Made by a program: the position numbers and the translations under genes
Part shown: positions 8,484 to 17,311 of the stretch, piece by piece
Layout: each line of letters opens with the position of its first letter
How positions within the stretch are numbered: the first letter of the stretch is position 1
Origin: Agarivorans gilvus
GTDB lineage: Bacteria > Pseudomonadota > Gammaproteobacteria > Enterobacterales > Celerinatantimonadaceae
Length of the DNA: 64,000 nucleotides
Direction: 5' to 3'
NCBI RefSeq assembly: GCF_001420915.1
Contig: NZ_CP013021.1
Span: 4,352,601 to 4,416,600 of the forward strand
The notes under the pieces: generated by a model
What the model was told of the DNA's origin: nothing
Database searches by the model: none
What the model saw: the letters and a program-made list of their open reading frames with translations, nothing else

Positions 8484-9560
8484 ATGCTCACTGCAGAAGC
8501 TGTGATCGATTTACAGGCTTTACAGCACAATTATCAAACCTTAAAGCAGCATTGCCCTCAGCAGCAGTTGGTTGCCGTTATCAAAGGAGATGCTTACGGG
8601 CATGGTGCGCTGAGAGTGGCCCAAACCTTAACTAGCGCTGATATGTTTGCCGTGGCTAGAATTGAGGAAGCCTTAGAATTGCGTGCTGCGGGGATCGAGA
8701 CGCCCATTTTGTTATTGGAAGGCTGTTTTTGCCTTGAGGATCTCATGCTGGCGGCGGAACAGCGTTTTCATACGGTGGTTCATAGTGACTTCCAATTGCA
8801 ACAGTTTACTTCGGCCCAGCTACCTGCTCCGATCCAAGTGTGGCTTAAATTAGATACCGGCATGCACCGCGTGGGTATTGAGCGAGAGCAATTTTGTGAG
8901 TTTGTGCAGCAGCTACAGCGCTCAAGCAACCTTGCCGGAGAGCTGGGTTTTATTAGCCATTTAAGTTGTGCCGATGATTTACAGTCAGATACCACAGCGA
9001 GGCAGATCGCTTTATTCGAAGAATTAACCAAGGCCTATAGCGGGCCTAAAACGCTGGCCAATTCAGCTGGCGTCTTGTTTTGGCCCGATGCCCAGTATGA
9101 TTATGTTCGAGCAGGGATCTCCTTGTACGGTATTTCACCTAGTGAGCAATCTATTGGTCAAGATTATCAGCTAAAGCCAGTGATGAGTTTAAAGTCGAAG
9201 TTAATTTCGGTGCGCCAGCACCGTAAAGGTGAACCGATTGGTTATGGTGAAATTTGGCGTGCCAGTGAAGATACTCTGGTAGGCGTGGTGGCGATGGGTT
9301 ATGGAGATGGTTATCCACGCTCGGCACCTGCCGGTACGCCGGTTTATATTAATGGTCGAATCGTCCCCATTGTGGGCCGAGTATCGATGGACATGCTAAC
9401 GGTTGATTTAGGCGCTGATGCTAGCGATAAAGTGGGTGATAGCGTTGAGTTGTGGGGGCGGCAATTACCGATTGAAAGAGTGGCCCAAGCCCTAGATACC
9501 ATTCCTTATGAGTTATGCATTAAATTGACTAAGCGGGTAGCCAAGACTCTGGCTTCGTAA
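8484..9560 (+). CDS. alr: Alanine racemase
   Basis: A PLP enzyme interconverting L- and D-alanine, 358 residues, normal for the family. The PLP lysine lies in VAVIKGDAYGHGA (about residue 34), LKLDTGMHRVGI and VRAGISLYGISP are typical, and the second catalytic residue is the tyrosine in MGYGDGYPRSAP. AAGGAGGAAGG gives a very strong ribosome binding site. It is likely co-transcribed with the upstream alanine symporter. Alr normally supplies D-alanine for peptidoglycan. Here, linked to a transporter and facing dat-dgcA-dgcN, it may serve catabolism, as DadX does. Which role dominates depends on whether another alr exists elsewhere. Confidence 0.94.
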   Translation: MLTAEAVIDLQALQHNYQTLKQHCPQQQLVAVIKGDAYGHGALRVAQTLTSADMFAVARIEEALELRAAGIETPILLLEGCFCLEDLMLAAEQRFHTVVHSDFQLQQFTSAQLPAPIQVWLKLDTGMHRVGIEREQFCEFVQQLQRSSNLAGELGFISHLSCADDLQSDTTARQIALFEELTKAYSGPKTLANSAGVLFWPDAQYDYVRAGISLYGISPSEQSIGQDYQLKPVMSLKSKLISVRQHRKGEPIGYGEIWRASEDTLVGVVAMGYGDGYPRSAPAGTPVYINGRIVPIVGRVSMDMLTVDLGADASDKVGDSVELWGRQLPIERVAQALDTIPYELCIKLTKRVAKTLAS

Positions 9561-9642
9561 AATACTGTCGAGTTTGGTGGTTGAGCCACCGAGGAAAATG
9601 GTGCCACCGTTTATAAAAAGACACTCGTTTCTTTAAAGACGT

Positions 9643-9667
9643 TTAAGGCGCCAGCATGGCGCCTTAA
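9643..9667. terminator. Convergent hairpin between alr and the aldo/keto reductase
   Basis: A perfect 10-bp stem (9643-9652 with 9658-9667) and 5-base loop sit between two converging genes. T-tracts are weak on both sides; a shared terminator is the likely role. Confidence 0.6.
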
Positions 9668-9681
9668 TGATTTGTGAGTCT

Positions 9682-10698
9682 CTATTGACTTAAGATTTGC
9701 TCGATAGTCTGGAGTTCCTGACCACTAAACGACAAGTTATCTACCGCTTGAACGTTGTCAATCAATTGCTGCGCAGAGCTCGCGCCGATCAACACCGAGC
9801 TAACTTCGGGTTTTTCTAAAATCCATGCTAGAGCCATTTGCGACAGGCTTTGGCCGCGCTGCTGTGCTAAGTGATGAAGCTGCTTTATTTGTCTTAAGTG
9901 CTCGCTCACGCTGTCTTGCTGTAAGTAGGACTTGCTATTGGCCGCGCGCGAATCCGTGGGAATGCCATTTAGATAGCGGTCACTCAATAAGCCTTGAGCA
10001 AGCGGTGAGAAGGTGATCAGGCCTACACCTTTGTCATCGAGTAAGGGCATCAGTTGATGTTCGGCGGCGCGATCAAACATAGAGTAGCGCACTTGATGGA
10101 TCAGACAGGGGGTGCCTAGTTCATTAAACAGTTTTAGCGCTTGCCGCGTTTGTTCCGCGCTGTAATTGGAAATACCAACATAGAGCGCTTTGCCTTGACG
10201 AACTAGACTGTCTAAGGCTCCAACGGTTTCTTCAATCGGTGTTTCGTCGTCTGGGCAATGATGATAGAACAAGTCCACATAATCTAAGCCCATTCGTTTT
10301 AATGATTGGTCGAGACTAGATATTAAATATTTTCTAGAACCGCCCACGCCATAAGGGCCTGGCCACATGTCGTAGCCAGCTTTCGATGAAATAAACAGCT
10401 CATCACGGTGTTGCGCAAAATCCATGGTCATTATCCGACCGAAGTTGCTTTCTGCTGACCCATAAGGAGGACCGTAGTTATTGGCTAAATCGAAATGGGT
10501 GATGCCTAAGTCAAAGGCGGTGCGCAACATAGCGCGAGCATTGCTGAAGTTATCGTGTTCACCAAAGTTATGCCAAAGCCCTAAAGATAAAGCGGGGAAT
10601 TGAACGCCACTGTTGCCAACACGACGATAGGGCATGCTGTCATAGCGTTGACTACTGGCTTGATAAGGAAGAACTGGCGCATGGTCATTAATTTTCAT
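9682..10698 (-). CDS. yghZ: Aldo/keto reductase, L-glyceraldehyde-3-phosphate reductase-like (YghZ type)
   Basis: A 338-residue NADPH-dependent aldo/keto reductase. The sequence follows E. coli YghZ closely: MPYRRVGNSGVQFPALSLGL near the start, then SLGLWHNFGEHDN, then DLANNYGPPYGSAE, which holds the catalytic Asp and Tyr. SSKAGYDMWPGPYGVGGSRK carries the catalytic Lys, and LFYHHCPDD the His. The C-terminal cofactor-binding part reads SSVLIGASSAQQL. YghZ reduces L-glyceraldehyde 3-phosphate and methylglyoxal and helps detoxify reactive aldehydes. The gene stands alone, convergent with alr and divergent from the GcvB-gcvA region. The physiological substrate here is not shown by context. Confidence 0.9.
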   Translation of the reverse strand: MKINDHAPVLPYQASSQRYDSMPYRRVGNSGVQFPALSLGLWHNFGEHDNFSNARAMLRTAFDLGITHFDLANNYGPPYGSAESNFGRIMTMDFAQHRDELFISSKAGYDMWPGPYGVGGSRKYLISSLDQSLKRMGLDYVDLFYHHCPDDETPIEETVGALDSLVRQGKALYVGISNYSAEQTRQALKLFNELGTPCLIHQVRYSMFDRAAEHQLMPLLDDKGVGLITFSPLAQGLLSDRYLNGIPTDSRAANSKSYLQQDSVSEHLRQIKQLHHLAQQRGQSLSQMALAWILEKPEVSSVLIGASSAQQLIDNVQAVDNLSFSGQELQTIEQILSQ

Positions 10699-11133
10699 AA
10701 ATACACCTGTTAATAAAAGTCGCCGTTAGTCTACTTATTATCTGTTTTTGGGTGTAGTAATTGCTCGTTGGCAAGCTTCGCCTTGTGATTTGCTCCGCAA
10801 AGTAATGACTTAAAACACTGCCAGTTTACGGCTGCTTTAAATTACATATAAGTGCACCCCAAACGCCATGCTCAGCTTACCCTTAGCTAGGGTAATTGGG
10901 GCTAGCAAGGTTTAGTTGCTACTTATGCTAGGATTGGTCTTGATCGGTGTTTATGTTCTTGAGCATATTAAGCCTGCCTGGGATATCAACATAAAAGGGA
11001 ACTTCGATGAAAGAGCGTGCTTGTTCGATGTATTTAGTGAGCTGAATCAAAGATTAATTTTTTTAATGATTGCTGAAGTTAAGCCAGTTTACTCGAATTC
11101 TATCTGAATTAAGTATCTTACTGAAATTAAGGC
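10699..11133. other. Non-coding stretch upstream of the aldo/keto reductase
   Basis: About 435 bases up to the GcvB terminator. The left end should hold the reductase promoter. A short plus-strand frame at 10916-11107 has a hydrophobic start but no recognisable family, and I do not call it a gene. Nothing else was identified. Confidence 0.45.
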
Positions 11134-11338
11134 AAAAAAAAGCCACTGCCAAAGGCAGCGGCTTAAAATTCTTTTTGACAGACAGGGTCAAAATAAGAAA
11201 CAGGGAAGCCAGCAAATAGGCTGACAAATGCAAACACAACATAGCAATCACAGCCACTACAAATCCGGTAACGACTTGAAGAGGCCTGACATAACACCTT
11301 GATATTAGGTGCTGTGTCAGACCCCTTCAGCTGATTGC
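11134..11338 (-). ncRNA. gcvB: GcvB small regulatory RNA
   Basis: GcvB is an Hfq-dependent RNA that represses many amino-acid and peptide transport mRNAs. Transcribed leftward, divergent from gcvA exactly as in enteric bacteria, this locus shows four parts. First is a 5' stem-loop (11286-11299 with 11307-11320). Then comes a G/U-rich single-stranded block (about 11229-11252 on the minus strand), with TGTGATTGC and ATGTTGTGTTTGC resembling the R1 target-binding region. Next is CTTCCCTGTTTC followed by ACCCTGTCTGTC, matching the second conserved region. Last is an 11-bp terminator stem (11140-11150 with 11154-11164) and a T-run. The predicted length, about 205 nt, equals that of E. coli GcvB. 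Ends are estimates from the promoter and terminator. Confidence 0.87.
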
Positions 11339-11344
11339 GGGGGC

Positions 11345-11373
11345 ATAATAAGCTTCAACTAGCCGAGCAACAA
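11345..11373 (-). promoter_or_regulatory. Predicted gcvB promoter
   Basis: On the minus strand TTGTTG (-35, plus positions 11368-11373) and TATTAT (-10, 11345-11350) are separated by exactly 17 bases and place the start near 11338. The divergent gcvA gene begins 58 bases beyond, so GcvA probably binds between them. Confidence 0.65.
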
Positions 11374-11430
11374 CAGATAATTTATAATGCCCATAGATTA
11401 GAAAAACTTATCCGTTAACAGGGTGTGAAT

Positions 11431-12357
11431 ATGGCGCGTCGTTTGCCTCCACTAAATGCGTTAAAAGCCTTTGAAGCGGCTGCTAGGCATTTAAGCTTTA
11501 CTCGTGCTGCCGAAGAGTTATTTGTGACTCAGGCAGCGGTAAGTCACCAAATTAAGGCTTTAGAAGAGTTTCTAGGTTTAAAGCTTTTTCGTAGAAAAAA
11601 CAGAGCATTACTTTTAACAGAGGAAGGCCAAGGCTACTTCCTTGACATCAAAGATATTTTTATCTCACTGACTGAAGCAACTGACCGCCTATTGGCCAGA
11701 GGAGCAAAGGGAACCATTACGGTCAGTTTGCAACCCAGTTTTGCTATTCAGTGGTTAGTGCCACGTTTATCTCAGTTTAGTGAGCTGCATCCCGATATTG
11801 ATGTACGAATTAAGGCGGTTGATCTTTATGAAGGCTCCTTAACTGAAGATGTAGACGTGGCTATTTATTATGGCCGGGGTAATTGGTCTGGTTTGCGCGC
11901 AGATAAACTGCATACCGAATATTTGTTGCCGGTTTGCTCACCAAGCTTGTTGGTGGGAGAAAAGGCCCTAACCAAACCAGAAGATTTGCAATATCACACT
12001 CTGCTGCATGATACCGCCAGACGAGATTGGAAAGCGTGGTTTAAATTGGTGGGTTTGCGCCAGATGAACGTGAACCATGGGCCGATCTTTTCACACTCAA
12101 CTATGGTATTGCAGGCCGCTGTTTATGGACAAGGGGTGGCCTTGGGCCACAGTGTTTTAGCTAAGCCAGAAATTGAAGCAGGGCGTTTAGTGTGTCCTTT
12201 TGAGCAAGTTTTGCTGAGTAAAAATGCCTATTACATGGTATGTAAACCCAGCCAAGCCGAGCAAGGTAAGCTGGTAGCGTTTCGCGAGTGGATGATTTCA
12301 CTGGTAGAGCAAGAACAACAAGAGTTTGTCCATGAAGGCCTAGTGGAGGTTGAATAG
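11431..12357 (+). CDS. gcvA: Glycine cleavage system transcriptional regulator GcvA (LysR family)
   Basis: A 308-residue LysR-type regulator. The N-terminal winged helix-turn-helix reads RRLPPLNALKAFEAAARHLS, FTRAAEELFVTQAAVSHQIK and LEEFLGLKLFRRKNRALLLT, nearly identical to E. coli GcvA. The effector domain includes SFAIQWLVPRLS, VDVAIYYGRGNW and the closing EAGRLVCPF. GcvA activates or represses the glycine cleavage operon according to glycine level and controls gcvB. The frame opens at a GTG (11425), but the ATG at 11431 fits homologues and an AGGG site. It is divergent from gcvB and followed by ygdD and rlmM, a conserved gammaproteobacterial order. Confidence 0.95.
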   Translation: MARRLPPLNALKAFEAAARHLSFTRAAEELFVTQAAVSHQIKALEEFLGLKLFRRKNRALLLTEEGQGYFLDIKDIFISLTEATDRLLARGAKGTITVSLQPSFAIQWLVPRLSQFSELHPDIDVRIKAVDLYEGSLTEDVDVAIYYGRGNWSGLRADKLHTEYLLPVCSPSLLVGEKALTKPEDLQYHTLLHDTARRDWKAWFKLVGLRQMNVNHGPIFSHSTMVLQAAVYGQGVALGHSVLAKPEIEAGRLVCPFEQVLLSKNAYYMVCKPSQAEQGKLVAFREWMISLVEQEQQEFVHEGLVEVE

Positions 12358-12358
12358 C

Positions 12359-12724
12359 ATGAGCAGTAAAGGGGCTGTTGCCTTACGTGTGGCTTTGGCG
12401 GTATCGGGAGCTTTTTGTGTGGTGATGGGCGCAGGAGCGGCTCATGGTTTAAGTCGCATCTTGAGTGAGAGCCAATTATCTTGGGTTGAAACCGGAGTGC
12501 TTTATCAGCTACTTCATATTGTTGCTGCATTAAGTTTGTTTGAAAAACGCCGTTTAACCGCCTGCTTATGGTTGGTGGGGGGCTGGCTATTTGCTGGCAG
12601 CTTGTATTGCTTAGCCTTCTTTGGCTCAAAATGGTTTGGTCCAATAACCCCAATCGGTGGAGTAATAATGATTATTGGCTGGTTAAGCTTGGCTTGGTCA
12701 GTAAAGAGTAAAATAAATGAGTAG
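12359..12724 (+). CDS. ygdD: DUF423 small membrane protein (YgdD-like)
   Basis: A 121-residue protein with four hydrophobic segments and the DUF423 hallmarks: GAGAAHGL near residue 26, an LYQLLH-type motif (VLYQLLHIVAALSLFE), then GGWLFAGSLYCLAFFG and a C-terminal TPIGGVIMIIGWLSLA. The function of the family is unknown; it is an inner-membrane protein. The start ATG is one base after the gcvA stop and the end overlaps the rlmM start by 8 bases, so gcvA-ygdD-rlmM is a tight operon. Confidence 0.9.
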   Translation: MSSKGAVALRVALAVSGAFCVVMGAGAAHGLSRILSESQLSWVETGVLYQLLHIVAALSLFEKRRLTACLWLVGGWLFAGSLYCLAFFGSKWFGPITPIGGVIMIIGWLSLAWSVKSKINE

Positions 12725-13781
12725 TGTGATTTTATATTGTCGCTCTGGTTTTGAGAGTGATTGTGCCGCCGAAATTCAATTTCATGCCGAGCAACTGGCT
12801 TACTTTGGTTATGCTAAAGCGCTAGCCGACAGTGGTTTTGTCGAGTTTAATTGTTATTCTCATGAGCATACACAAGCGCTGTATCAGTCTTTGGATTTTC
12901 GTCAGTTGGTGTTTGCTCGGCATTGGTTTTTAGCGCTGGAAGAGTTGCAGTTAGATGAAAATAATCGAATAGCATCGATTTTGACGCTTGAGCAACAGCT
13001 GCCTAAATGTGGCAGTTTACGTTTAGAGTACCCTGATACTAACGAGGGCAAGGCGCTGTCTAGCTTTTGTAAAAAGTTTTCGCGTCCTCTAGAGAAGGCA
13101 TTGATAAAACATCACTGGTTAACGGCCAAAGCTAATTCTAAATTGCCAGCCATGCAGCTGTTTTTTACCAGTGGTACTCACTGTTGGCTTGGCTATAGTG
13201 ATACCCGTAATGGCAATCCCCAGCACAACGGCATCCTGCGCTTAAAGTTTCCCTCGCAAGCACCTAGTCGCTCTACTTTAAAACTTGATGAAGCGTTTAT
13301 GGTGTTGCTTAATCAGCAAGAGCGAGAGCAGTACTTAGTTAATGGCCAGCATGCGGTTGACTTAGGTGCCTGTCCGGGAGGGTGGACTTATCAACTGGTG
13401 CGGCGAAATATGTTTGTCGCGGCAATTGATAATGGCCCGATGGCCGAGTCGTTAATGGAAACTGGGCAAGTACAACACTATCGAGAGGACGGTTTTAAGT
13501 ATCAGCCAGAGCGAAGCAACGTAAGTTGGTTGGTCTGCGACATGGTGGAGCGTCCGGCAAAGGTCACCAAGTTGATGTTGAAATGGTTGGCTAACGGCTG
13601 GTGTCAATATGCGATGTTTAATTTGAAATTGCCTATGAAACAGCGTTTTAATGAGGTTCAGCAAGATTTGACCCTATTGCGTGAGGGCTTGGCTGAATTG
13701 GGCTTGCAACACGAAGTCAGGGCTAAACACTTGTATCATGATAGAGAAGAGGTGACGGTGTTTGCGCGAGTAAGCCGCTAG
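12717..13781 (+). CDS. rlmM: 23S rRNA 2'-O-ribose methyltransferase RlmM (C2498)
   Basis: RlmM methylates the 2'-OH of C2498 in 23S rRNA. The 354-residue protein has an N-terminal THUMP-like half, beginning SVILYCRSGFESDCAAEIQ, and a C-terminal Rossmann methyltransferase. The SAM motif is AVDLGACPGGWTYQLVRR (about residues 216-233), followed by the conserved VCDMVERP and a catalytic lysine in MFNLKLPMKQ. Start ATG overlaps ygdD. The neighbourhood of gcvA, ygdD and rlmM is that of E. coli. A bidirectional terminator follows. Confidence 0.95.
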   Translation: MSSVILYCRSGFESDCAAEIQFHAEQLAYFGYAKALADSGFVEFNCYSHEHTQALYQSLDFRQLVFARHWFLALEELQLDENNRIASILTLEQQLPKCGSLRLEYPDTNEGKALSSFCKKFSRPLEKALIKHHWLTAKANSKLPAMQLFFTSGTHCWLGYSDTRNGNPQHNGILRLKFPSQAPSRSTLKLDEAFMVLLNQQEREQYLVNGQHAVDLGACPGGWTYQLVRRNMFVAAIDNGPMAESLMETGQVQHYREDGFKYQPERSNVSWLVCDMVERPAKVTKLMLKWLANGWCQYAMFNLKLPMKQRFNEVQQDLTLLREGLAELGLQHEVRAKHLYHDREEVTVFARVSR

Positions 13782-13791
13782 CCTGTTGTGA

Positions 13792-13825
13792 AATAAAAAA
13801 GCAGCGTAAACGCTGCTTTTTTATT
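13792..13825. terminator. Bidirectional terminator between rlmM and isocitrate dehydrogenase
   Basis: A 15-bp stem (13792-13806 with 13811-13825) has a TAAA loop, with an A-run on the left arm and a T-run on the right. It serves both converging genes. Confidence 0.9.
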
Positions 13826-13836
13826 GAGTTGCATTT

Positions 13837-14844
13837 TTATAAGCGGTCTAAAATCGCTTGGGTGAATTCTTTAGTTCCGGCGCTACCACCTAAATCGCGA
13901 GTGGTTCTGTCACCGCTGGCGATAACATCTTTGACTGCGTTTAAGATTTTGGCAGCTTTGTCTTCCATACCTAGATATTCGAGCATTTGAATACTGGCTA
14001 AGATCACCGAGGTAGGGTTGGCAATGTCTTGTCCTGCAATATCCGGCGCGCTGCCGTGTACTGCTTCAAATATTGCCGCCCGGTCACCGATATTAGCGCC
14101 TGGGGCCATACCTAGGCCACCCACTAAGCCCGCACATAAATCAGATAGGATGTCTCCAAATAGGTTGGTGGTCACCATCACATCAAAGCGCTCGGGATAC
14201 ATCACCAAATTCATACAGGCTGCATCGACGATCATCTCTTCTGATTCGATGTCGGGGTAGTTCTTAGCGACTTCGCGAGCCACTTCTAAGAACAAACCTG
14301 ATGTGGATTTCATAATGTTTGCTTTATGTACTGCGGTCACTTTTTTACGACCTTCTCGACGAGCTAATTCGTAAGCGAATTGTACGATCCGCTTGGCACC
14401 ATCTCTGGTGATAACGCTCATAGCTTCGGCACTGTTTCCATCTTCACTGCGCTTTTGACCAATACCGGAGTACATGCCTTCGGTATTCTCGCGAACCGTA
14501 ATAATATCGACGTTTTCGTAGCGAGCTTTAGTGCCAACAAAAGAGCGCACTGGGCGCAGGTTCGCGTAAAGGTCAAAATGCTTACGCATAGAAACGTTAA
14601 TTGAGGTAAAACCTGTGCCAACAGGAGTGGTCAATGGACCTTTAAGGGCGATTCCATTTTGTTCTATTAGTTGCAGTGATTTTTCAGGCAGTAGGCTGCC
14701 ATCACTTTCTAGGGCCGCGAGCCCCGCGTTGGCGTAATCATACTCGAAACCACAACCGGCTTTATCCATGATTGCAATTGCACTTTCGATAATACTAGGT
14801 CCAATACCATCTCCAGGTATGACGGTGATTCGTCTCGTTGACAT
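13837..14844 (-). CDS. NAD-type isocitrate dehydrogenase (beta-decarboxylating dehydrogenase)
   Basis: A 335-residue beta-decarboxylating dehydrogenase. ITVIPGDGIGP opens the fold, substrate-binding residues lie in SINVSMRKHFDLYANLRPV, RENTEGMYSG is the phosphorylation-loop equivalent, and metal-binding Asp residues lie in LFGDILSDLCAGLVGG. The C-terminal HGSAPDIAGQDIANPTS cofactor loop is of the NAD type. The short length and overall pattern match the eukaryote-IDH3-like enzyme of marine gammaproteobacteria, not the 416-residue E. coli Icd. Isopropylmalate dehydrogenase is less likely because of the NTEG loop and lack of a leu context. The frame is open upstream to 14964, but the ATG at 14844 has an ideal AGGAAGAG site. 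Confidence 0.85.
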   Translation of the reverse strand: MSTRRITVIPGDGIGPSIIESAIAIMDKAGCGFEYDYANAGLAALESDGSLLPEKSLQLIEQNGIALKGPLTTPVGTGFTSINVSMRKHFDLYANLRPVRSFVGTKARYENVDIITVRENTEGMYSGIGQKRSEDGNSAEAMSVITRDGAKRIVQFAYELARREGRKKVTAVHKANIMKSTSGLFLEVAREVAKNYPDIESEEMIVDAACMNLVMYPERFDVMVTTNLFGDILSDLCAGLVGGLGMAPGANIGDRAAIFEAVHGSAPDIAGQDIANPTSVILASIQMLEYLGMEDKAAKILNAVKDVIASGDRTTRDLGGSAGTKEFTQAILDRL

Positions 14845-15068
14845 ATCTCTTCCTAATTCGTAGGCATTCTTATTATCGGGGGAGGAGGTAACACTCCGTG
14901 TTAATACCCAAATATCAGGTGTTTGGGCAACACCTAGTTTACATTTTTTTAACGCTATACTCAAAGTTAAATGCTTAAGACTTAGGTCTTAGTTATTTAG
15001 GTATAACAGAGCCTGGGCTATTGTGAAAAGTCTTTCCCTATTTTTTATAAGGAATGTCTTAGGTCACT

Positions 15069-15857
15069 TTAATTCTGCTGGTAGCGTAATTGTTTTAAGG
15101 TAAACCCCAGCTTTAAATCCGTTTTTAATTTGAGTAGCTGTTGGGCTTGTTGCAACTGTTGACTATTATTTTGTACCTTTTTCGCAAGCTTTTGTGGCTG
15201 CGGTTCTGCCAATATGGCTTGTGCATTAGGGTATTGCTTAAGTAGTGTTTGGGCGCTTTTTGCTCCTATGCCTGTAACGCCTGCTACATTAACACTACTA
15301 TTGCCGACTAAAGCCCAGTAATCATTGAGTTGGGCGAGTTTTATCCCTAGTTTCTCTTCGACCTCTGTCACGGTGATGTACTCTCGCCGAAAATAGTCGT
15401 ATAGATGGACGCCTTGATTTAACAAGGAGTAATAGCCCCGGTCGGTAGATACGATAGTGACGGGATAATTGGCACTGGCGGCCTTAGTGGCAAGCGTGGC
15501 ACAGATATCGTCTGCTTCATGCTCAGGGGCGGAAATTGAGTCTATGCCGATGTCGAGCAACAGATCTTTTAACGGCTCTAATTGCTCAGCCAGTTCGCTG
15601 GGCATGGCTGAGCGATTTTTTTTGTATTCTGGAGCGATTTGTTCTCGCCAAGCGCAGTGCTCTCCGTCAAATACGGCGATAATATGGCTCGGTTGCAGTG
15701 ATGAAGTGAGCCGTTTACAGGCACTTTTTAGTGCCCGCTCTGTGGCTAGACTTAGCGATGCGCTTGCCGCCCGTTGTTGCTGTACGGCAAACAGTCGACG
15801 GATAAGGTTCAAGGCATCGATAATAACCAAGTGCTTGCTTTGGGGTTTAATCACCAT
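15069..15857 (-). CDS. xni: Flap endonuclease Xni (exonuclease IX homologue)
   Basis: A 262-residue FEN-family protein. Metal-binding acidic residues appear in [22 protein letters not shown] and [22 protein letters not shown] follows, and a helix-3-turn-helix DNA-binding segment reads [16 protein letters not shown]. Xni relatives resemble the 5'-nuclease domain of PolA but lack the polymerase and may act on flaps. The start overlaps the ppnN stop by 11 bases, as expected for an operon. In E. coli xni and ppnN are also neighbours. A weak Shine-Dalgarno makes the precise start uncertain; the GTG one codon in is an alternative. Confidence 0.9.
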   Translation of the reverse strand: MVIKPQSKHLVIIDALNLIRRLFAVQQQRAASASLSLATERALKSACKRLTSSLQPSHIIAVFDGEHCAWREQIAPEYKKNRSAMPSELAEQLEPLKDLLLDIGIDSISAPEHEADDICATLATKAASANYPVTIVSTDRGYYSLLNQGVHLYDYFRREYITVTEVEEKLGIKLAQLNDYWALVGNSSVNVAGVTGIGAKSAQTLLKQYPNAQAILAEPQPQKLAKKVQNNSQQLQQAQQLLKLKTDLKLGFTLKQLRYQQN

Positions 15858-17218
15858 TTTTAGTAGATTTACCTATTTTATAGCAAGGTTCGTAATGACT
15901 TCCTGGCAGCTTCATGCGGTGCTGTGAGACAAAATCTTCTAATAGTTTGTCTAACATCTTCATTATTTTGGGGTCGCCATCAATATGAAAAGGTCCATTT
16001 TGCTCAATTTGTTTTATCCCTTCTTCTTTTACATTTCCGCTAACAATGGCAGAAAAAGCTCGGCGTAGATTAGCCGCTAGATCTTGTGGTGCCTGGTCGA
16101 AATGCAGATTGAGCTTTTCTACATTTTCGTGCAAAGGTTCAAATGGGTGTTGAAAATCCCCATCTATTTTTAAACTCCAGTTAAACGAATAGGCGTCTCC
16201 AATGGCGCGGCGGTAGTCTTTTACCTTCGGCATCATCTGTTTAATGGTTTGTGCTGCTCTAGCTGCGTCATCAATGATAATTTGATAATGTTGTTGGGCT
16301 TCATGGCCTAGGGTGGCACCGATAAACTCGTCAATGCTTTTAAAGTACTGCTCACTAGACTTAGGACCGGTTAGCACAATCGGTAGAGGCTGGCGTGCAT
16401 TTTCTGGGTGCAGCATGATGCCCAATACATATAAGAGCTCTTCGGCGGTGCCTGCTCCACCGGGGAAAATTACAATGGCGTGGCCGATTCTGACAAAGGC
16501 TTCAAGGCGTTTTTCAATGTCGGGCAAAATAATTAATTCATTGACAATAGGGTTGGGCGGTTCAGCGGCAATGATACTGGGCTCGGTTAGACCGATGTAA
16601 CGCCCATCATTGACCCGTTGTTTGGCGTGCCCCACCGCCGCGCCTTTCATTGGCCCTTCCATTGCCCCTGGTCCACAGCCGGTGCAAATATTCAGCTCGC
16701 GTAAACCTAACTGACTACCCACTTCGCGAGTATATTGATATTCCTCGTCGTTAATTGAGTGTCCCCCCAACATACAACTAAATTGGGTTCCGTTCCGGGG
16801 TGAATTACCCGAGCGTTACGTAAGATAGAAAAGACTAGGTTAGTGATATGGGAAGATTGATTAAGGTCGAGGTTAACTTGTTCTTTAATTTCGTTAGACA
16901 CATAAACAATATCGCGTAAAACGCTGAATAAGTGTTCTTGAATACCGCGGATTAACTCTCCGTCGACAAAGGCATCTTCAGGTGCATTAGCCAGCTCTAA
17001 TTTTACCCCCGCTCACGGCTGAGAACATTGATTTCAAAGTCTTTATAGCGTTCTAGTATTTCACGGCTACTGTCTGTTTTACTGCCCGAATTTAGTACCG
17101 CTAGGCTGCAATTGCGATACAACAAATAGATGTCTTCTGAGGCGGCTTGGGTGAGTTGATTGACTTCGAGTCTCGACAGCAAATTCATGCTGCCGACAGG
17201 ATTGATATGGGTAATCAT
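15847..17218 (-). CDS. ppnN: Nucleotide 5'-monophosphate nucleosidase PpnN (YgdH); two frameshifts as read
   Basis: PpnN cleaves pyrimidine and purine 5'-nucleotides to base and ribose 5-phosphate and responds to (p)ppGpp. Three consecutive frames match E. coli PpnN end to end. [20 protein letters not shown] is the N-terminus, [14 protein letters not shown] is in the middle piece, and the last piece has the LOG-family motifs [17 protein letters not shown] and [16 protein letters not shown]. Breaks lie at a C5 run (17006-17010) and a C6 run (16763-16768) on the plus strand; one extra base at each restores 457 residues, against 454 in E. coli. The ATG at 17218 follows GAGG. All catalytic motifs survive, and both lesions are single losses in homopolymers, so a sequence error is more likely than gene decay. 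Confidence 0.85.
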
Positions 17219-17311
17219 TAACACCTCACGACTTATTGTGTAATTTTATATTTACAGTATAGCGCGAGGCGTTTGATTTTGGGCGGTTATTTTTAGTAAT
17301 TTTGAAACTAA

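Noticed and set aside
10916..11107. 63-codon plus-strand frame with hydrophobic start
   Set aside because: No recognisable family and no conserved neighbour; start support is weak (TTG or ATG after AAGG). Left as non-coding.
11063..11257. 64-codon minus-strand frame
   Set aside because: It overlays the GcvB RNA, including its terminator; the conserved RNA elements explain the sequence better.
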